A stretch of DNA of 36,694 nucleotides from Rhizobium sp. (GTDB taxonomy: Bacteria; Pseudomonadota; Alphaproteobacteria; Rhizobiales; Rhizobiaceae), in NCBI GenBank assembly GCA_020621905.1, contig JAHRYZ010000012.1, positions 1 through 36,694 on the forward strand, written 5' to 3'. The translations under genes and the position numbers were made by a program. Positions 33,363 through 36,694 of this stretch are shown here, one piece after another (the first letter of the stretch is position 1; the number at the start of each line of letters is the position of its first letter). The notes below the pieces were generated by a model that worked only from the letters and a program-made list of their open reading frames with translations, searched no databases and had not been told where the DNA came from.

Positions 33363-34367
33363 ATGAGAAAACTGCTTCTGACCACCACTGCCATCGCCTT
33401 CGCCTGCTCGGCCGCTGCCCCGGCTTTCGCCGAGTTCTCCGAGCGCAACATCCGCGTCTCGAACGGCATCAATGCCGACCACCCGGTCGGCAACGGCATC
33501 AAGGCCATGCAGGCCTGCCTGGACGAGAAGTCCGGCGGCAAGCTCAAGCTCACCGCCTTCTGGGGCGGCGCGCTCGGCGGCGACCTTCAGGCGACCCAGG
33601 CCCTGCGCTCGGGCGTCCAGGAAGCCGTCGTCACCTCGTCCTCGCCGCTGGTCGGCATCGTGCCGGCACTCGGCGTGTTCGACCTGCCGTTCCTGTTTGC
33701 CAGCGCCGACGAAGCCTACAAGGTTCTCGACGGTGACTTCGGCGACCAGATGAACAAGAAGCTCGAGGAATCCGGCCTGGTGAATCTGGCCTACTGGGAG
33801 AACGGTTTCCGCAACCTGTCGAACTCGGTTCGCCCGGTCAACAAGTGGGAAGACTTCGAGGGCATGAAGGTTCGCGTCATGCAGAACAACATCTTCCTCG
33901 ACACTTTCCAGAACCTCGGCGCCAATGCCACCCCGATGGCCTTCGGCGAAGTGTTCTCGGCGCTGGAAACCAAGGCGATCGACGCGCAGGAAAACCCCTA
34001 TGTGACGATCGACACCTCGAAGTTCTACGAAGTGCAGAAATACGTCACGGAAACGAACCACGCCTACACGCCGTTCCTGTTCCTCTACTCGAAGGCGATC
34101 TTCGACACCTACGCACCGGAAGAACAGGCAGCCCTTCGTGATTGCGCCATGGTCGGCCGTGACGAAGAGCGCAAGGTCATCCAGGACCTGAACAAGAAGT
34201 CGCTGGAGAAGATCAAGGCTGCAGGCATCGAGGTCAACACGCTGTCTGCCGAAGAACAGGCGCGCATTCGCGAGAAGTCGATGATCGTCTACGACAAGCA
34301 CAAGGCCGAGATCGGCGCCGACGTTGTCGACGGCATCCTCGCCAAGCTGGCCGAGATCCGCAAGTAA
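33363..34367 (+). CDS. TRAP transporter substrate-binding protein (DctP-type)
   Basis: Periplasmic binding protein of 334 residues. The signal peptide ends near AFA-E (residues 23-24). GGALGGDLQATQALRSGVQEA, FDLPFLFAS, NGFRNLSNSVRPV, GMKVRVMQN with the Arg that contacts ligand carboxylates, and DAQENPYVTIDTSKFYEVQKYV fit the DctP/UehA pattern. GGGAGGA precedes the ATG. It is the last gene of the rightward unit and is followed by strong terminators. The ligand is likely an acidic sugar derivative such as an aldonate or uronate. Confidence 0.94.
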   Translation: MRKLLLTTTAIAFACSAAAPAFAEFSERNIRVSNGINADHPVGNGIKAMQACLDEKSGGKLKLTAFWGGALGGDLQATQALRSGVQEAVVTSSSPLVGIVPALGVFDLPFLFASADEAYKVLDGDFGDQMNKKLEESGLVNLAYWENGFRNLSNSVRPVNKWEDFEGMKVRVMQNNIFLDTFQNLGANATPMAFGEVFSALETKAIDAQENPYVTIDTSKFYEVQKYVTETNHAYTPFLFLYSKAIFDTYAPEEQAALRDCAMVGRDEERKVIQDLNKKSLEKIKAAGIEVNTLSAEEQARIREKSMIVYDKHKAEIGADVVDGILAKLAEIRK

Positions 34368-34389
34368 GCGGTCCAGGTATGACGGAGAG

Positions 34390-34413
34390 GCGGCCGTGCT
34401 CCTTCACGGCCGC
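34390..34413 (+). terminator. Hairpin after the TRAP operon
   Basis: GCGGCCGTG and CACGGCCGC form a perfect nine-base-pair stem with a six-base loop, 22 bases after the dctP stop. No T-run follows. It is probably an extra stabilising stem ahead of the main terminator. Confidence 0.5.
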
Positions 34414-34423
34414 TCTCGCAGGG

Positions 34424-34452
34424 AAGCCCGCGGCGGTCGTCGCGGGCTTTTT
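34424..34452 (+). terminator. Rho-independent terminator of the TRAP operon
   Basis: AAGCCCGCG and CGCGGGCTT form a perfect nine-base-pair stem with an eight-base loop, running into TTTTT. This is the clearest intrinsic terminator in the window. Confidence 0.85.
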
Positions 34453-34484
34453 CATGGGAGCGGCCTGGGCCGCGTAGCGGGCAT

Positions 34485-34517
34485 ACGAAAAGGGCCGCTT
34501 CGTCGAGGCGGCCCTTT
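34485..34517 (-). terminator. Terminator of the leftward EamA gene
   Basis: AAAGGGCCGC and GCGGCCCTTT form a perfect ten-base-pair stem with a nine-base loop. On the minus strand it runs into TTTTCG, 30 bases after the EamA stop, so it serves the leftward transcript. The A/T ends may let it act in both directions. Confidence 0.75.
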
Positions 34518-34547
34518 CGTCATCCTCACCAGAGTCCGTCGTGTGGC

Positions 34548-35471
34548 TCATGGAACGTCGAGTGGGCGGTCCGGCTGACGGCGCTTCAATTGCTGTTCGC
34601 GGAAGAAGATGAACATGCCGGAGCCGACGATCAGGGCTGCGCCCAGCATCATGGTGAGCCGCGGCACGTCGCCGAAGAACATCCAGCCGAACAGGATCGC
34701 CCAGAGCAGCAGGGTATATTGCAGCGGCGCGACGGTCGCGGCATCCGAGATCTTCAGCGCGCGGTTGACCAGCATATGCGCGCCCATGGCGACGACGCCG
34801 AGCAGCCCGAGCAGGGCCAGTTCGGAGGCCGAGGTCAGCGGCGTCCAGTCGAAGGGGGCAAAAACCAGTCCCGCAAGACCGGCCCCGCCCACCTGGAACA
34901 GGACCAGTGTCTTGTCCGGCGTGCCGCGCAGGCTGCGGCCGGAGAGCAGCATGAAGGCGAAGGCGAAGGTGCCGAGGATGGAGATGACGGCCGGCATGGT
35001 GAACATGGCGCTCGACGGCTCGAGCGTGATGATCACGCCGACGAAGCCGACGAAGATCGCGCTCCAGCGGCGCCAGCCGACCTTTTCGCCGAGCAGGAGC
35101 GGCGAGGCGGCGGCGACGTAGATCGGCGCGGCCAGCCAGTAGGTCATGACGTCGGCGAGCGGCAGATACATGACCGCGTAATAGAAACAGAACACCTCCA
35201 GGGTGGAGAAGACGACCCGGGCGAATTGCATCAACGGCCGCTCGGCCTCGAAGACCGGTTTCCTGCCGGCGCGCCAGAGGAAAGGCGCGAGGATCAGCAA
35301 GGCGGCAATGCTGCGGATCAGGATGACCTGGCCGAGACCGTAATTGGCGACCAGCCATTTGCCCATGGCGTCGTTCAGCGCGAACATCAGCATGCCGAGC
35401 AGCATGACCGCGGGGCCGGCCATGGCCCGGTAGCGGCCGCCGCCAAGCGCTGTTTCAGTGGTGTTGGACAT
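34548..35471 (-). CDS. EamA/DMT-family transporter
   Basis: A 307-residue inner-membrane protein with about ten hydrophobic spans in two EamA repeats (MLLGMLMFALNDAMGKWLV ... RSIAALLILAPFLW; VGVVAMGAHMLVNRALK ... ILFGWMFFGDVP). Such proteins export metabolites or amino acids, but the substrate cannot be read from sequence. The start MSNTTETALGG has GGAAGAAG upstream; the longer open frame is upstream noise. It follows the enolase-family gene by 32 bases on the same strand and is probably co-transcribed with it. Confidence 0.9.
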   Translation of the reverse strand: MSNTTETALGGGRYRAMAGPAVMLLGMLMFALNDAMGKWLVANYGLGQVILIRSIAALLILAPFLWRAGRKPVFEAERPLMQFARVVFSTLEVFCFYYAVMYLPLADVMTYWLAAPIYVAAASPLLLGEKVGWRRWSAIFVGFVGVIITLEPSSAMFTMPAVISILGTFAFAFMLLSGRSLRGTPDKTLVLFQVGGAGLAGLVFAPFDWTPLTSASELALLGLLGVVAMGAHMLVNRALKISDAATVAPLQYTLLLWAILFGWMFFGDVPRLTMMLGAALIVGSGMFIFFREQQLKRRQPDRPLDVP

Positions 35472-35503
35472 CGGTGTCTTCTTCCGTCGGATAGCTGCGG
35501 CGT

Positions 35504-36694
35504 TCAGAGGCTGGACGCGTGGGAGATGCGGCGCGAGACCGTGAAGGCCCGCTCGAGTTCGGGGTTCAGTTCCATGCCAAGCCCGGCGCCCGGCGGTACC
35601 GTGATCATGCCGTTCTTTACCTCGGGCAGGGCCGTCACCAGGTCCCGATACCATGTGCGATAGAAGGCGCGCACGCTTTCCTGCACGAGCGCATTCGGCG
35701 CGTTGAGCGACAGATGGGTGGAGGCGCAGAGCACGACCGGGCCGGTGCAGTCATGCGGGGCGACTGGCAGGTGCCAGGCCTCGGCCATGGCGGCGATCTT
35801 GCGGGCTTCCGACAGGCCGCCGCACCAGGAAATGTCCAGCATCACGACGCCGGCGGCGCCGGTCTCCAGGTAGTCGCGGAAGGCCCAGCGCGAGCCGAGC
35901 GTCTCCGAGGCGGAGATCGGGGCCGGGGAGACCTCGGCATAGCGCTTGAGGCTCGACAGGCTGTCCATCTTGATCGGATCTTCGTGCCAGAAGGCCTGGT
36001 AGGGGGTGAGCGCCTTGGCGATCTGCATGGCCGGCAGCAGCTGCCACATGGAATGGAACTCGACCATGATGTCCATCTTGTCGCCGACGGCGGCACGGAT
36101 CTTCTCGAAGGGCTGCAGCGCCTGCTTCAGATCCGGCATGGAGATGTACTGGCCCCGGGTCTTCTCCGCCGCGGCGTCGAAGGGCCAGATCTTCATCGCC
36201 GTGATCCCTTCTTCGAGCAGTGACTGGGCGAGTTCGTCGGCGTGATGGAGGAAGCCGTTCAGGTCGTCATAGTCGCGGCCTTCGGCAAGCCCGTAATTGG
36301 CGGTCGTCTGGCCGGTCGCCTTCTTGATGTATTCAGTGCCGGCGCAGGTATTGTAGGTGCGGATCTCGCGGCGGGTGAAGCCGCCGAGCAGCTGGGCGAT
36401 CGGCTGGCCGGTCGCCTTGCCGAACAGATCCCAGAGCGCGATGTCAAAGGCCGAATTGCCGCGCACCTCGGCGCCCGACGAACGGGAGCCGAGATAACCG
36501 ACGAGATCGGCGGACAGCCGGTCGATCTCCAGCGGATCGCGGCCGATCACGCGCGGCGCGATGTATTCGTGCACATGGGCTTCGACCGTTTCGGCGCCGA
36601 AGAAGGTTTCGCCAAGGCCGGTCAGGCCCTCGTCGGTGTGGACAAGCAGCCAGAGCAGATTGGCGCGCTCGGCGACGCGCACCGTTTCAAGGCG
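35504..36694 (-). CDS. Mandelate racemase/muconate lactonizing enzyme family dehydratase (5' end beyond window)
   Basis: Enolase-superfamily enzyme, 396 residues visible. The frame is open to the window end and begins RLETVRVAERANLLWLL, so only a few N-terminal residues are missing. Active-site features: MKIWPFD (Lys), DIMVEFHSMW (metal ligand), WHEDPIK (Glu), SASETLGSR (Glu) and PHDCTGPV (His). This pattern fits the acid-sugar dehydratases of the MR group (galactonate or fuconate type). It would dehydrate an aldonate to a 2-keto-3-deoxy acid, complementing the other dehydratases in the window. An EamA transporter follows it. Confidence 0.9.
   Translation of the reverse strand, partial: RLETVRVAERANLLWLLVHTDEGLTGLGETFFGAETVEAHVHEYIAPRVIGRDPLEIDRLSADLVGYLGSRSSGAEVRGNSAFDIALWDLFGKATGQPIAQLLGGFTRREIRTYNTCAGTEYIKKATGQTTANYGLAEGRDYDDLNGFLHHADELAQSLLEEGITAMKIWPFDAAAEKTRGQYISMPDLKQALQPFEKIRAAVGDKMDIMVEFHSMWQLLPAMQIAKALTPYQAFWHEDPIKMDSLSSLKRYAEVSPAPISASETLGSRWAFRDYLETGAAGVVMLDISWCGGLSEARKIAAMAEAWHLPVAPHDCTGPVVLCASTHLSLNAPNALVQESVRAFYRTWYRDLVTALPEVKNGMITVPPGAGLGMELNPELERAFTVSRRISHASSL

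Noticed and set aside
1-36694. Search by eye for tRNA, rRNA, CRISPR arrays, transposases, integrases and attachment sites
   Set aside because: Nothing recognisable was found; no direct-repeat array or mobile-element gene is visible.

Overview
This is GC-rich, gene-dense DNA of alphaproteobacterial character, most like a Rhizobiales genome or large replicon (Rhizobium/Agrobacterium/Ensifer/Shinella type). I infer this from the codon bias, the density of ABC and TRAP solute importers, and the many FCD-type GntR regulators next to sugar-acid enzymes. I see no rRNA, tRNA, CRISPR array, phage genes or insertion sequences. Both ends cut through genes: an aldehyde dehydrogenase at 1 and an enolase-superfamily enzyme at 36694.

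Region A (1-13121) is the most unusual part. A leftward unit encodes a GntR regulator with two winged-helix domains, a GT1-type glycosyltransferase and a betaine-aldehyde-dehydrogenase-like enzyme. It diverges from a rightward ten-gene unit: a polyamine-type ABC importer (SBP, two permeases, ATPase), a second paralogous glycosyltransferase, two tandem cupins, an APH-fold small-molecule kinase, a second aldehyde dehydrogenase and a saccharopine-dehydrogenase-like oxidoreductase. Many junctions overlap (ATGA), so the importer, glycosyltransferase, cupins, kinase and dehydrogenases look like one functional module. I cannot name its substrate and regard it as the best candidate for an undescribed pathway.

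Region B (13239-15196) is a leftward two-component system (cytosolic GAF histidine kinase and NarL-type regulator). Region C (15479-23377) diverges from it: a ribose/galactose-type ABC importer (SBP, two-domain ATPase, two permeases), an SMP-30 lactonase, an altronate-dehydratase-family enzyme and an SDR dehydrogenase. Strong hairpins lie in the SBP leader and between SBP and ATPase. MsrA (23438-23947) follows on the minus strand.

Regions D/E form a divergent sugar-acid locus. Leftward (24068-27745): a DenD-like dehydrogenase, a 3-hydroxyisobutyrate-dehydrogenase-family enzyme and an IlvD/Edd-family dehydratase. Rightward (27901-34367): an FAD-linked 2-hydroxyacid oxidase, a FadR/GntR regulator, a fumarylacetoacetate-hydrolase-family enzyme and a TRAP importer (DctQ, DctM, DctP). 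Palindromes with TTGTC half-sites lie in the divergent promoter and upstream of the FAH gene, suggesting shared control by the GntR protein. The right end (34548-36694) carries an EamA exporter and a mandelate-racemase-like dehydratase on the minus strand.

Five genes (SMP-30, altronate-dehydratase-like, IlvD/Edd, FAH, dctQ) are broken by small indels, although the protein sequence on both sides of each break is well preserved. Several breaks fall where one base of a short G/C run seems to be missing. This looks more like residual sequence error than gene decay and should be checked in reads before functional conclusions are drawn.
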